Assembly (NCBI RefSeq): GCF_001422405.1 | Contig: NZ_LMMV01000001.1 | Span: forward strand, 373,275-437,274 | Source: Pseudorhodoferax sp. Leaf267 | GTDB lineage: Bacteria; Pseudomonadota; Gammaproteobacteria; Burkholderiales; Burkholderiaceae_C | Direction of reading: 5' to 3' | DNA length: 64,000 bases | Shown: piece by piece, positions 45,201-60,200 of the stretch | How the letters are laid out: each line of letters opens with the position of its first letter | How positions within the stretch are numbered: the first letter of the stretch is position 1 | Notes under the pieces: model-generated | The model's database searches: none | Told to the model about the DNA's origin: nothing | The model's input: the letters and a program-made list of their open reading frames with translations, nothing else | Translations under genes and position numbers: made by a program

Positions 45201-48200
45201 ACCGGCGTTGACCGTGAAGGTGGAATTGCTGCCCAGCGCCGACTGCTCGCGGTGCGTGCCGTACAGGTTCACCGTGTCGTCGCCCGCGCCCGCGTCGAGC
45301 GACACGGTCTCTATGCGCCGGTAGGTCACGGTGCCGGCGCCGCTGCGCTGCACGGTCGTGGTGTCGTCGCGCCAGGCGACGCCGCCCAGGTCGGTCAGCG
45401 CCGCATCGGGCTGGTTGCTCACCGTCCACTGCTGGGCGTCGGTCGTGGCCTGGTCGTTCAGGCGCAGCACGTCCTCGGCCTCGGGGCCGTTGCCGTCGAT
45501 GGCCAGCCGGCCCTGGATGCCGGCCAGGTTGCCGCCGCCCACGTCCACGCGGTCCTTGCCGCCGCCCGTGTCCAGCGCCAGCTGCAGGCCGGCGGCCAGC
45601 GACTGCACCGAGAAGCTGTCGGCCCCCTGGCCGAGCAGCACGCGCACGTCGTCCTGCGTGTCGATCAGCACCTGGCCCACCATGTCCAGGCCGCTCACGC
45701 CGCTGCCGTTCCAGGCGCCGGTGTTGGCGTTGTCGTCGCCCGCGTCGTCGAACACCACCAGGTCGGCGCCGGCCTGGCCGTCCACGTGCACGGTGCCCAT
45801 CAGGTAGTCGACACGGTGCAGCGCCTGCGGGAACAGGCCCGTGGCGGTGCTGCCCAGCGTGATGGTGTCGGTGCCGTTGCCGCCGCGCACCGTGGTGACG
45901 CCATAGGCGTAGCTGCTGTCCACCTGGAAGCGGTCGTTGCCGGCGCCCAGCTGCACGTTCACGGCCTCCACGTCGCTCGTGACCGTGGACGCACCCTGCA
46001 GATCGACCGCGCGCTTGCCGTAGTAGATGGCGCCGGGCCAGCTGGCGTTCGTGAGGTCGTAGCCCGCGCCGAAGTTGGTGTTGTGCACCGCCACCTGCTG
46101 GTTGGTGCCCATGCCCATGCCGGTGATGGCGATGGCGCTGAGCTGGCCCGCCACCGTGGACGCGTCGCCGCGCACGTTCAGCGTGTCGCTGCCGGCCTGG
46201 CCCTGGAAGGACACGATGCCGGCGATGCCGCCGACCCCGTTGGCGTCGTCGTAGACGTTCAGCGTGTCGTTGCCCGCGCCGCCCAGCACGCTGGCGAACA
46301 GCGTGGGCGCGAGTTCCTTCACGCGCAGCTGGTCGTCCAGGCCGCCCAGCTCCACGTAGAGCGCGGCGCCCACGTCGGCGTTGAAGCCGATGCTTTTGCC
46401 GGCCGCCATGCCCAGGCCGCTCACGGCGCCCGTGGCGATCTGGCCGCCCAGCGCGGCCGTGGCCGCGTCGGCGCTCAGGTAGATGCCGTCGGCCGTGCCA
46501 CCGGCGCCGCCCGCGCCGGTCTGCACCTGGATGCCGCCCAGCCGGGCCAGCGTGCCGGTCAGCAGGGCCAGCGGGGCATCGCCCGCACCGTCGTCGTAGG
46601 CCCCGCCGCCCATGAACAGCGCCTTGCTGGCGTTGCTGGACAGGTAGAAGCGGTCCGCGCCGTCGTTGCCCTGCAGCGTGGTCGCGCCCGCCGTGGCGCG
46701 CGCGAAGATGCGGTCGTCGCCGCCGTTGCCGCGCACCGTGGTCGTGCCGCCGGCATTGCTGCCGCTGGCGTCGTTGAGCTGCAGGTAGTCCACCTGCGCG
46801 CCGCCTTCCAGCAGCAGCGCGGGCGCGCGCACCGTGCCGCGCAGGTCGATGGTGCCGCCCTGGGCGTCGCCGGCCAGGTCCTGGTCCACGCGCAGCTGCA
46901 CCGCGGTGTCGCTGGAGAGCAGGCTGCCGGCCACCACGTCCAGGTCGTCGCCTGCGCGCAGCTCCACCGTGCCCGGTGCCTGCACCAGGGCCTGCGTGAG
47001 CGTGGCGCCGTAGACCGTCTGCCCGCCCGCCAGCAGCACGATGCTCTCGTTGCCGCGTGCGCTGTCGTAGGTGCCGATGTGGATCTCGCCGGCTGTGGTC
47101 ACCGCGCGCAGCAGGTTCAGCGTGCCGTCGATGCCCTGCAGGTGGACGCTGCCGGCCGCGTTCACGACCAGGTGGCCGCTGGCCGGCACGGCCTCGTCGA
47201 GCTGCAGCGGGTTTTGCTGCTGGCCCGTGCCCGCGCCTTCGATCTGCACGGCCTGCGTGGCCGTGCCCACGCCGCCGCCCGCGGCGGCGATGTCGATGCG
47301 CGTGGCCTGGATGTCGGCGGCCTGGTCGCCGAAGGCGTCGAGCACGGCGCCCGACAGGGTGGCCAGCGCCACGTCGCCGTTGCGCGCCACGACGCCGTCC
47401 AGCGACAGGTGGCCTGCCGTCTCGCGCAGGAACACGCTGGCGTCGGCCGACGCCCACACCGCGCCCGCGGCCTGGGCCGCCGAGTCGATCTCCAGCAGGT
47501 CGTCGGCGCTGCCGATGCTGCCGCCCACGGCCTGCAGCCGCACGCCGTTGGCGATCACCCAGGGCGTGTTGCCCGTGTCGCTCGCGCCGTGGTGGATGTC
47601 GCGGATCGCGCCGTCGCGCGTGGCCAGGCGTACGTCGCCGCTGCGCACCTGCACGCGGTCGATCAGCAGGTCGCCCGTGGTCTCGGTGAAGTCCAGCGCG
47701 CCGCTCACGTCGGCCCACAGCGCGCCGCTGCCGGCGACGTCCATGGTGGCCGACACGGTGACCTGCCGCGCCGGGTCGGTGTTGCCGGCGTCGGCCGCCG
47801 CGACGCGGATCGCGCCGGTGCCGGCCGACACGATCCCGATGGGCTCGGCGGCCGCCGCGAACGCGGCGACGCGCATGGCCCGCGGAGCCACCGCCGGCGC
47901 ATCGGCGCCAAACTGGTAGCTGCCGGCCGCCGCAACCGGGTTCGTGCCGTAGTAGGCGTTGCCCGCTGTGGCGCTGGGTGCCGTGTCGGGCCGGAAGCGG
48001 CCGTTGTAGAAGTCGCCCGGCGCATCGCCGGGGTGGGCGGCGTCCAGCGGCGTGCGCACCAGGACGCGGCCGGCCGGCTGGCCGTTGCCCGGCGTCTCCG
48101 ACAGCGCCTGTTGCAGCACGATGTCCACGCCGCCGTTGCCGGCCAGGCCGGCCTGCACGGTGTCGATCTTGAACAGCGCCTGGGCGGCCGGGTCGCGCAA

Positions 48201-51200
48201 GCGGCCCGCGATGTCCAGGAACACATCGCCGCCGGCCGTGGCCGTGAGGCCGGTGTCGCCGGAGGCCGAGCGCACCAGGTCCACCGCGATGCGGCGGCGG
48301 CCTGCGGCGCCGTCCTGGTCGTGGTCGGTGGCGTCCTTGTCGAAGCCGATGCTGCCGGCGTCGGCCTGCAGCACCAGGCTGCGCGTCTGGATCAGCGCCG
48401 TGCGCCCGGCCACCGTCTGGCCGCGGTCGGTGCGCGCCACGATGTCGCCGGCCAGGGTGCGCAGCGTGGTGCTGCCCAGCGGGTTGGTGATGGTGCCGGT
48501 GAGGATGATGTCCGGCGCGCCCACGCTCGAGCGGTTCTCGATCACGATGTCGGTGCCGCTGGCCTCGCGGTCGATGTCGAAGCCCAGCGTCACGGCTGCG
48601 GCCAGCAGGTCGATCTGCGGCGTCTGCAGGCCGACGGTCGTGATGTTGCCGATGGCCAGCGAGCGGCTCGACAGGTTGGTGATGTGCACCGCCGCGAAGT
48701 TGTCGCGCACGCTGAAGGTCGGGCCGGCGCCGGCCGGGGAGTTGGCGTCCGAATCGGAGATCGCATCGGACACCATGCGCGCCTGCAGGCCGCTCACGTT
48801 GACGATGTCGCCGATGCTCACGGTGTCGCCGCTGGTGGTGATGATCGGCCCACCGGGCTGGCTGGTCACGGCGCCGCTGGCGTCGATCACGATGTCCGGG
48901 CTGATGCCGGTGTTCAGCGTCACGTCGGCGTCCCAGACGATGCGGCCGGCGCCTTCTTCCGTGGCGCTCTTGTTGCTGCTGCCGAAGTCGAACAGGGCGC
49001 CGGTGCGGTACTCCTCGGCCTGCGGCAGCTGCGCCGTGCCGAAGGTCTCCACGTTGAGCGCCAGGGCGCCGTAGCCTGTCACGGCCTGCAGCCCGGCGCC
49101 CGGCGCGCGTGGCGAGGCCACGATGCGCGCGCCCTCGTGCGCGACCACGCTGGCGTCGTTGTCGGCCTCGGCCGTGGCGTGGGTGGTGGTGCCCGCGCCC
49201 AGCGCGATGGTGGTGGCGTCGGCCACGGCGCGGATGTGCGCGGGCGCGTAGCCGGCGCGCAGGTCCACGCCGCGCAGGCCGCTCAGCACGGCACCGGCGG
49301 CGATGTCCACCGTGGCGTCCTGTTGCAGCGCGGCCAGCGCGTCGGCCTGGTTGTTCACGCCCAGGCCGCCGGCCGAGGTGGTGGTCACCGCGTCCAGCGT
49401 GATGTTGCGGCCCTGCGCCAGCAGCGACACGGTGCCGGCCTGCACGTCCGCGCCGGTGCCCACCAGGACCCGGGTCGAGCCGCCGACGGTGGCCTGGCTT
49501 TCGCCATCGGCGCTGGCGACGAAACCGCCCGACAGCACCAGCGACTGCGCCATCTGCCGGGCGCCCAGCGTGGCCTGCATGTCCAGCGCGCCGCCTGCGC
49601 GCAGCACGGTGCCGTTGGCCAGGCCGGCCGTGGTGCTGGCCGCGAAATCGGACACCGCGTGGGCCGTGGCCACGTCGACGAAGCCGCCGCCCTGGGCGCG
49701 CGCGCTACCGCTGTGCCGCGTGCTGTTGGCTGCGAGCACGGACACGTCGCCGCCGGCGGTGATGGTGCCGCCCAGCTGCGCGCCGGAGGTGCTGGCGACG
49801 ATCACCGTCGCGTCCGACACCTTCACGGCCACCAGGCCGCCGCTGCTGTTGGTGATGGTGCTGCTGGCGTCGCTGGCGCCATCCGATTGCACCAGCACGT
49901 TGCCGCCGGCCGTGACCCTGCCGTCCACGCTGGCGTTGACGCGCTGGTCCACGATGGTCTCGGCGCTGCCCACGTCCACCGTGACCAGGCCGCCCGAGGA
50001 GGCGCTGGCCGCGGCCGAGGAGCGCCCGTCGCCGGCGGGCGGCGAGACCTCGCCCAGCGGCACGCCGCCCGCGCCCAGCAGGCGCTGCGTGCCGCTGAGC
50101 GTGGCGCCGTCGGCGATGGCGATGCGCAGGCGCTGCTGGCCGGGCGAGGCGTTCAGGTCCAGCCCCTCGGTGCGGATGGACTGGCGCTGCGTGACGGCGG
50201 CCGGGTCGGCCGACCAGGCGATGTCCACGGCCGTGCCGCCGGGCGCGGCGGCCAGCTGGAAGCTGTTGCTGTCGGCGCCTGCCACGTAGTAGGTGCGGCC
50301 CGACTGCAGACCCGCGATGCCGGGGTCCGACAGGCTGTGGCCGAGGTTCCTGTCAGCGCCGGGCACGATGGCCAGCGCGGTGCCGGCGTTGGCGGCGGCC
50401 AGCGTGGCGGCCAGCTGCAGGGCCTGGTCGCCCAGGCGGATCACGTAGTACACGCCGCCTTCGACCAGCTGGCCGCCGCCGGCCAGCGCCAGGGGCGCGC
50501 CGTCGCTGTGGTAGCGCACGGCCTGGCCGGTCACGTAGCCGTGGGCCTGCTGGAACCAGATGCTGTTGCTGTCGGCCGTGGCCAGGCTGCCATCGGGGTT
50601 GCTGACGGGCATGCCGGCCCCGTCCAGCGCCAGGTCGATGAAGCCCGAACTGAAGCCCTGCGCGGGTGCGGTGCGGTAGGTCACGGCCTGGCCGTTGGCC
50701 AAGCCGTGGCCGGCCAGCGTGATGCGGTCCGTGGCGGCGTTGACGGCAGTCCTGCCGTCGACATTGAGCGCAGGCGTGGCGTTGGCCGCCGCCTGGCTCG
50801 TGAACAGCTTGACGCTGCGCGCATCGATCACGCGCACATACAGCGTCTGGCCGGTGGCGATGGCCGCTGTCGTGCCGTCGGCGTTGCGGATGGACAGCGC
50901 CGTGCCGTCGCTGCCGTCGTAGACCAGCGCGTCGCCGGTCTGCAGCAGGTGCGCTCCTGCAAAGCGCAGCACATCGGCGTCGGCGTCCAGCCCGTAGGTG
51001 ACGGTGCTGCCGCCCGAGGTGGTGGTCCTGGTCTGGCCGTCGACCGACAGGCCCAGCGTCAGGACCTGCTGGCCGGCGGCGCCGGGCGCGGCGCGCAGCA
51101 CCACGTAGTCGCGCCCGCTCTGCAGGCCGCCGATGGCGGGGGTGCCCTGGTACTGCACCACGTCGCCCGCGGCCAGGCCGAAGTCGCCGTAGGTCAGCGT

Positions 51201-54200
51201 GTCGTTGGCGCCGTTCACGGCCAGCACGCGGTCGGCGCCGGGCGCGGCCGGCGTCTGGCGCAGCGCCTGCACGCGCACGTCGCCGCTGGCGTTGACGACA
51301 CTGCCCGCGCCGATACCGGCGTCCACGTTGGCGGTCACATGGCCGTCGGCTACCGACACGCCGGCCGAGATCACGCCGCCGCCGTAGCCCTTGGCGTTGG
51401 CATCGGCCTCGGGCAGGTACTCGGCCAGCAGCGTGACGCCCGCCACATCGGCCTGCACACCCTGGCCCAGGCGGGCCGAGACCCGCGTGGTGGTGGTGGA
51501 CGTGGCGTCGGCGCCGCGGCCCGTGAAGATGCCGCCGCTGGCGGCCCGGCTCAGCGAGAAGGCGTTGTCCTCGGCCACGGCGTGCACGCGCAGGTTGCCA
51601 CCGGTGAGCCGGGCGCCTTCGTCCACATGGGCCTGGGTGTCGCCGTCCACCACGGCGTCGGTCACCACGGCGCCCACGCCGGCCAGCAGGCCGACGGTCA
51701 CGCTGAAGCCTTCGGCATGGGCGGTGTTGTCCGCATCGGCCGTGAGGCTGGTGCCCTGCAGCCCGCGCACGGTGGCGCCGGCGCCGATGCCGGCGTCCAC
51801 GCTGCCACGGGCGCCGGCCACGGCCCGGGCGGCGGTGCCGGCGCCCAGCACGCTGCCGGCGAACGGGCGCACCTCGGCCGTCACCGGGTGGCCGCTGCTG
51901 CCCGTGGCCTGGACGACGATGGCGCCGTCGGCCAGCACCTGTGCGCCGTCGCCGATGCCGGCCGTGACGGTGGCGGCCAGCTGCGCGTCGGCCACGGCCA
52001 CGGCAACCGAGACGCCACCGGCCACGCCCACGCCCAGCGCGGCGGCGGTGAGGTGATCGGCGCTATGGGCGGCGGCCAGCGTGACGTCGCCGCTGGCCTG
52101 GATCTGCAGGCCGTCGCCGACGGTCGCCGCCACGTCGGGCGTGACCGTCAGCGTGGTCGACACCCCCGTGCCGGCGGCGATCACGCCGCCGCCGGCGCCG
52201 ACGGCGCGCACGGACACCTCGGTGTCGTGCGCATCGGCCGAGACGGCCACGTTGCGGGCGCGGATGCGCGTGTTGCCGCCGCTGGCGCGCGAGGGCAGCT
52301 CGGCGCGCGTGGCGCCCGCGACCTCGGCCCGCGCCACCATGGCGCCCAGGCCCACGCCCAGGCCCAGTGCGCCGCCATCGGCCTGCACGTCCATGCCGAC
52401 CTGCGAGTCCGCCTGCACGCGCAGGTCGCCGCCGAGCGCGATGTCGGCGCCCGCGCCGATGCGGGCGACGGTGTCGACCTCGCTGTGCACCAGCACCACG
52501 CCGGCGGCCGCACCGCCCGCTTCGCCGATGCCGATGGCGATGCCCATGGAGGCCACGCCCGGGTAGCCGGCCACGGCCGATGCGCTGGCGGCCGTCACGC
52601 TGAGCTGGCCCACGGCGTCGGTCGCGCCGGTGCCGATGTGCGCGCCCTGGCCCACGCGGGCCGTGGCGCCGCCACTGACGTCGGCCAGGGTCACCGATGC
52701 GCCGATGGCCACGCCGCCGAAGTAGCCGATGGCCAGCGCGCCGGTGGAGGCGCGCAGCTCCGTGTCGTAGCGCGCATCGACGGTCACGCTGTCGGCCTGC
52801 GTCACGCGCACGCCGCCCGCGCCCGTGTCGTCGGCCAGGAAGGCCTGCGAGGTGGCGCCGTCGTCCACGGCGATGACCGTGGCGCCCAGGCCCACCAGGC
52901 CACCCACGCCGCCCGCGATGGCCAGCGCCTCGATGCGGCTGGCGTAGTCGCTGCGCACCACGATGTCGCCGCCGGCCGCGAGCACGGCGCCGTCGCGCAC
53001 CTCGGCGCGCACGTCGGCCCGGTTCTGCACGATGCCGATCGAGGCGCCGATGCCCGCGCCCTGGGCCGTGGCGTCGATTCCTGCGGCGCCCACGATGAGT
53101 TCCAGCGCCAGGCGCTCGTGCGCGTCCACCGTGATCGTGCCGCCGCTGGTGACGGTGTTGTTGGTGCCGATGAAGGCCTGCGTGCCGGCGCTGGTGCCAC
53201 TGGTCGCGTCGGTGGCCTGCGCCACGCGGCCGGCCGGCGCGCCGCTGCCGATGCGCGTGGCGGCGGCCTGCGTGCTGCGGGTGGTGGCATCGGCCGCGGC
53301 CGTGGCGATGCTGTGGTCCGCACCGCTGCCGCCGTGCACGGCCAGCGCGCGGCCGGCCAGGGCATCGGCGCGCGTGGCGGCCAGCTGGATGCGCGTGGGG
53401 TCGCTGGCGTTCACGATGGCGTAGTAACGGCCGCCGTCCACCAGGCCGGCCAGCGCGGCGTTGCCGGCCGCGCCCTTGCGGTAGACCACGGCGTTGCCCG
53501 TGTGCAGGGCCGGGTCGCCGGCCAGCACGATCACGCCGCCGGCCACGCTGCCGGCGCCGAAGCGGTTCACGCCGCCGTACTGTTTCAGCGCGTCCACCAG
53601 CTGCGTGGGGCGCGACTGCCCGTCGACCGCGCTGGCGATGTTGCCGTCCGTGCCGGCCATGGCGTTCTCGCCGCGCGTCTGGCCGTTGTCGTCGAAGCTG
53701 TAGCGGTCGCTGTAGTTGCCGCCCAGGGTATAGACGGCCGCGGCGCCGCCGATGCCGACCTGGCCGATGCCGGCCGAGACCACCACGCTCTGCAGATCCT
53801 TGAAGGCCAGGGCGTGCACGGCGACATCGCCCTGTGCCTGGATGTCGCCGCGCCCGCCTGCGGCGCTGTCGCCGAGGAAGGCATGGGTGTCGTTGCGCAC
53901 GATGGCCACATCGGCGCCGCCGGCCAGGCCCACGCGCGTGGAGCCGGCCAGCACGCCGTCGGCGCTGCGCATGGTGAGCGTGTTGCCGGCCGCCACGGTC
54001 ACGGCCTGGGCCGCGTTCTCGCCCGTGCTGCCGGTGTTGACGTGGGCGCCGCCGCCGATGGCCGCGGTCGTGTCGCTGTCGACGATGGAGACGGTGATCG
54101 CGCCGGCCAGGGCCACGTACTGGCCCACGCCCGCGCTGACCGAGATGCCGGAGAGGTCCTCGCTGGAGCGGGCCTGCACGACCACGCCGCGCTGGGTGTC

Positions 54201-57200
54201 GGTGCCGAAGGCGCCGGTCGCGGCGTCCTGCGTGCCGTTCATGACGCCGGCCACGCTGCCGGCCTGCGCCAGCGCGTCCACCGTGGCGCCCGCGCCGATG
54301 GTGGCCTGGGTGTCCTTGTGCACGACCATCGCGCCCACGGCGCCGCCGAAGGCGATGCCCTGGGCACCGACGGCGGCCGTGCCGCCGATCACGTCCAGGT
54401 CGGTGTCGTCGCGGGCGTCGACGACCACGTTGCCGCCCGCATGCAGCGCGGCGCCGTTGCCCACCTGGGCCTGGGTCGCGGTCTGGATGTCGAGCACCGA
54501 GACCGAGCCCGCCACACCGGCGGTGGCGCCGCCGGCCAGGGCGACGGAGACGGCCAGCACGTCGACCGTGGCATCGGCCTGCACGCCGATGTGGCGCAGC
54601 GCGTCGACATCGGCCCCGGCGCCGATGGTGGCGCGGGTGCCGGCCGCCAGCGTCACCACGTCGGCCGACGGCGTGACGGCCGCGGTGCGGGCGATGCCGC
54701 CTGCGCCCGAGATGCCGAGCTGGTGGAAGTCGCTGGCGGCGGCCAAGTTCACGTCCTGCGCCGCATGGGCCGCCGCGTTGCCGCGCTGGTTGATGGCGGC
54801 GTTCGCGCCAATGCCGGCGGCCGTGTCCACCTGGGCCACGACCACGGCGGCGGACAGCTGCAGCGCGACCTGGCCCGAGCCGCCCACGCTCACGCCCAGC
54901 GAGCCGATGTCGTCGCGGTTGGTGGCCGTGACCGACAGGCCGCGAAAGCCGCTCGTGCGCTGTTGCGCCACGCCGCGCGCGCCGACCAGCGAGGCGTCGT
55001 CGTTGTCGCTGTGGCCGGCGGTACCGGCGGGGGCGGCGACCTGCACGTTGCTGGCGGTGGTCGGTGTGTAGGTGGCCGCGCCGAAGCTGCCGGCCAGCAC
55101 GTCCAGCGCACTGTGGCCACGGGCGTCCACCCGGGCGCCTGCGCCGATGCCGGCGGTCACCGACTTGGTGAGCGTGGTGGCCGCCGCGCCGCCGCCCAGG
55201 CTGGCCGTGGTGCCGCCCGAGATGCTGCCGCCGACCACGTCGAGCGTGCTGCGGTCATCGGCCGCGACGACCACGCTGCCGTCGGCGTCCACGCTGGCGC
55301 CGGCTGCCACTGCCGCCGCGGTGCGCAGGTCCAGCAGCGTCACGGCCACGCCCCCGGCGATGCCCACGGCCTGGCCCGCGCCCGCGCCGCCGGCTGCGGC
55401 CACCGCGTCCTCACTGGCCAGCGCCTGCACGCGCACATGGCCCTGCGCATGGCTGTCGCCGCCGAGCAGGGCCTCGGTGGTCTTGGTGAGCTGCACCACG
55501 CCGACACCGGCGCCGATGCCGGCCTGGCCGCCCGCGCCCACCGCGCCGCCCAGGGCCAGCACGCTGCTCGTGTTGCCGGCCAGCAGGTTGATGCCCTGGC
55601 CCGCCGCGCCTTCGTCCGCGGGATTGATGCGCGCGCCGTCGCCCACGGCTGCGCGCACCGTGGCGCCCAGCACCAGCGTGGCGCCCGAGCCGGCCACGCC
55701 GACCCTGCCGCCGAGTGCGCCACCGGCGGCCACGGCCAGCACGTCCTGCTGGTGCGTGGCCGTGAGGCTGAAGCCGTGGAAGGCCGCGTCGGTGGCAATC
55801 GCGTCGCCCGCGCCGGTGGCCACGCTGGCCACGTTCCCCTGGCCGCGCGCCACGATGCGCGTGTCGCTGCCCACCAGTGCTTCGACCGTTTCGTTCTGCA
55901 GCACCGTCATGGCCGACAGGCCGATGCCGGCCTGCTGCGCGCCCACGGCCAGGCTGCCGGCCAGGGCCAGCAGGCGGTTCTGGTGGTCGGCGGAAACCAG
56001 CACGTCCCCGGTGGCCGTCACGCTGGCGCCGCTGCCGATGGCCGCGCGCACGGTGGCGGTGTGGTTCAGCACGCCGACCGAGCCGCCGATGCCGGTGCCG
56101 CTGCCGCCGGCCACGCCGACGTCCAGCAGCATCAGGTTGAGCCTGGCGCGCGCGTCGACCACCACGTCGTCGTCGGCGGCCAGCACGGCGCCGTCGCCCA
56201 CCGTGGCGGACGAGTCGCGCACCAGTGTGACCACGCCCACGCTGCCGTCCACCGCCGTGCCCGCGCCGCTGTAGGCCACGGCACCCGCGATGCTGAGGCT
56301 GGTCATGTCCAGCGCCTCGCTGGCGGTGACCGCGATGTCGTCGCGCGCGGCGACGGCGGCGTTGGCGCCGATGGCCGCGCCGGTGTGCACCGTGAAGCTC
56401 TCGTCGTCCACCGCCGCGCCGATGCCCACGCGCCCGCCCAGCGCCAGCCCGCCGGCCGCGCCCGTGGTGTGCAGGCTCTGCCGCGCGTCCACGCGCACGC
56501 CCTGTGCGGCCGTGGCGTTGCCCTGGTCGCGCTGGTTGAGCCTGGCCCGCTCGCCGATGCGGGCGTCCACGCGGCTGTCCATGCCGCCCAGGCTGGCCGA
56601 CGCCGCGACCGCGGCCATCTGCGACATGGCCCCCGCAGCCGCCACGACCACGCGCGTCTCGGTGGCGCCGGCCAGGATGGCCACGCCTGCCGTGCGCGTG
56701 CCGTCGCGCGCCAGCGGCGCCGTGCCGCGGCCCAGCGCGTCGAGCTCGGCGTCGTCGTCCACGCCGGCCAGCACCGAGCGGCGTGCGTCCAGCCGTGCGC
56801 TGGAGGCGCCGAAGCCCAGCTGCCGGCCCAAGGCCGCGCCGCCCGCGACGACCAGCGCCTGCTGGTCGTCGATGGCCTCGATGAGCGCGCTGCCGGCCAC
56901 GCGCACGTCGGCGCCGCTGCGCACTTCGGCGTGCACGGTGGTCTGCAGCTCCAGCGTGGCCACGGTGCCGGCCAGGCTCGCCACGCGTGAGACGGCCGCG
57001 CTGGCGCCGATGCTGAGCAGGTCGTTGACCGCCTCGGCGCGCAGCAGCAGGTTGCCGCCGGTGGTCACCTGCGCGTCGCCGATCCAGGCCTGCACGTCGT
57101 GGGTGATGTCGCCGATGTCGGTGGACGCGCCCACGCCGGCCCCGGCCCTGGTGCCGAGCCCGGCCGCGCCGGCCACCGACACGGTGCGGCTGTGGCCCAG

Positions 57201-60200
57201 GGCGGTGACGACCAGGTCGCCGCTGGTGGTGACGCTGGCGCCCTCGGCCACGCTGGCCGACACGCGCGTGATGGCGTGGTTCTCGGTGGCCGAGCCGGTG
57301 AGGCTCAGCGTGCCGCCGCCGCTGGCCCCGGCGCTGATGGCGGTGCGCTCGGCCTGCCATTCGGCCGTGACGGCGACCGTGCCCGCGCGCACCGTGCCGC
57401 CCACGGAGGCTTCCACCACGGTCGTGCCGTCGTTGCGGCCCACGGCGCCGCCGATGCCGGCCAGCGCCTTGGGGCCGCCCGCGACGGTGCCCGACAGCGA
57501 GAAGTCCTGGCTGTGGCCGGTGGCGGCGATGGCCAGCGCGCCGTTGGGCGCGGTGGCGTCGCCCACGGTCAGCGTGGTGCCGGCGACCGAGGCGCGCACC
57601 AGGTTCTGCGCGCTGTTGTGCGCCCCGGCGCCGGCCGCTGCGCCGACCTGGCCCACGGAGCCGGCGACCGCCAGGGCCACGCGTTGCTGGTCGGCCCGCG
57701 CGGTGACGCTGGCGTCGCCGGCCACGTCGATGCGGCCGGGCAGGGCGGGCGCGCTCGCTGGGGTGAGCGCCTGGCCGATGAAGGCCTCGGTGGTGTCGCG
57801 CGTGTCGGTGAAGGCTGCGGCCGCGCCGATGGCGCCCTTGCCGCGCTGGATGGCGCCGGTGACCTGCACCGTGAACTGCGACAGCTCGGCATGCACGGCC
57901 AGGTTGCCGCCGGTGGTGAGCCGCGCGCCGTCTTCGACCCACGCCCGTGTGCGGTGCGTGCCCTCGAAGGTCGACAGGGTGGCGGACGCGCTGGCCGCCT
58001 TGGCCTGGCCGCCGGCCTGCGCCACGGCCACGGTCTGGTCGGTCTGCTCGGCATGCACCTCGATGTCGCCGGCCGCGCGGACCTGGGCGCCGTCCTCGAT
58101 CCAGGCCTCGGCCGTGCCGGTGTAGCCCAGGTCGAGCACCGAGCCGCCCACGCCCACGGCGGGCTTCTTGCCGACACCGGCCACGCCCTTGGCAAAGGGC
58201 AGGGGCGAGGCCATGCCGCCGATGTGGATCGAGTCCACGCTGGTGCGCGCGGCCACCAGCACGGCCTGCGTGGCGAGCGCGGCCAGGGCCGGGTCCTGGT
58301 TGATGCGCACGTTGGCGCCGACCGAGGCGCGCGCGGTGTTTGCCACCTGCGTGCTGTTCAGCGTGCCGCTCACGCCACCGGCCTGGCCCTCGGGCGCCGA
58401 AGCCTCGGCGTAGGTGGTGGACAGCATCTCGGGCACGACCAGCCGGTGCCGGATCGTCGGCACCAGGTCGAGCAGGGCCTGCGCGACGTTGGGCAGCGTG
58501 TCCAGGCCCCAGGTGGCGACGTTGCCCACCGCCGTGGCGCCCGCGTCCAGCGCGCCCTGCACGCCGGCCATGGGGTTGGTGGAATCGTTGGCGCTGGCGG
58601 GGTTCGCCGGATCGGTCAGCACGGGCTTGTCGACGTCGAGCTGTTCCTTGAGTTTGTCCAGGTAGCCGCCGTAGCGCAGCGGGCTGGGGATCCTGGCCTC
58701 GGCGCCGATGCCGAGCGTTCCGGCCACGTTCAGCGTGGCGCCGTCGTCCACGCGCACGGTGGCGCTGTTGGCATAGGCCGTGTACAGCAGCGCGCCGGCC
58801 GCGCTGGCGGGGGCGCCGGACGGCGTGGCGATGGCATAGGCCTGGTGGTTGTCCTCTGCGTAGGCCGACAAGCCCATGTCGCCTGCGCTGCGCAGCTGGG
58901 CCGTGCCGCCCACCGTGACGCTGGCGCTGTTGTCGCTGCGCGCCAGCACGGTGGCGCCGGCCAGGGCGGTGCCCAGCCCCTTCTTGATGATGGACAGCGC
59001 GGCGCTGTCGTTCTCCTTGAGTTCCGAGAACGCGGCAATGGCCAGGCTGGGCTGCGCCGTGCCGTCCGCATCGGTGAAACCGGCCGTGCCGCGCGCGCGC
59101 ACCAGCCCATCGACCTGCACCGTGGCGCTGGTGTGGATGTCGCTGATCGCCACACCCGCCATGCCGGGCGAGCCCTTCAAGGCCGGGCGCTTCTTGGCCT
59201 TGCCGTCGGCCAGCACGAGGAATTCGTTTTGCTCGTTGGCCGCGCGGATCTGCACCGCATCGCCCGAGACGCTGGCATCGTTGCCCACCACCACCCTGGA
59301 GACCGATTCGGCCACGCCGACGGCCAGGCCCACGAACGGGGTGGGCAGGCCGCGGCGCTTGTTCTCCGCCTGAGTCACCGACGTCATGGCGTTGTTGACC
59401 GTCGCGTTCAGCCGCACCTGGCCGCCGGCGTCCAGCGTGGCGCCGGCCACGACGTCGGCCGTGGCATAGGCCTTGGAGCTCGCGTAGGTGGCGCCCAGCG
59501 GCACCGCGGCGGTGAGCAGGCTGACGTTGGAGTCGGCGTTGGCGCCGATGTCGATGTCGCCCCGGGCGCGCAGCAGGGCGTTGGCGCCGACCGTCACGGT
59601 GCTGGTGGCGGTGCCGTGCGCCATCTGGGCGATGCTGGCCGGCATCTGCTGCAGCGGGCCGAACAGCAGGCTGTTGGGGATGGCGCCGAACAGGCTCTCG
59701 GCGATGAGGCCGGCGGTGAGCGGGTTGTTCGGGTTCTGCGGGTCCACCGTGCCGCCGGGCAGGACGCCCTGCACCTTGGCGCCGCGCACGAGCTCGTCGG
59801 CCATCGCGTTGCCGTCCGGCACCGTGAGCGTGAGCGTGCGGCCGTCGGCCGAGATGGCGGCGATGGTGTAGCTGCCGTCGTTGCCGGCGGTGCCGGAGAC
59901 CTGGATCTGCCGGCCGCTGGCGAAGCCGTCGTCGGCCCAGGTGCCGCTGGCGCGCGTGAGCGTCTTGCGCGTGGCGTCGAAGCCCAGCAGCGGATCGCCG
60001 TGCGCGGCCAGGTACACGACCTCGGCGGTCTGCGAGCTTTCCGCCGTGAAGGCCGTGAAGCCCGGCGCGCCCACCGTCAGCACGGCGCCGTTGACCGCCG
60101 TGACGACGTAGCTGCCGTTGTTGGCATCCGCTGCGCCGTCGACGATGAGCTGCTGGCCCACGGCGAAGCCGGCCGCGGCCCAGGTGCCGGCCGAGCGCGT

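Noticed and set aside
40455-56990. An open frame of 5,511 codons on the strand opposite the giant gene.
   Set aside because: It mirrors the codon structure of the giant gene: very high GC with few stop triplets opposite Ala/Gly/Val/Asp-rich coding sequence. Its translation is His/Gln/Arg/Gly-rich with no recognisable domain or ribosome-binding site.
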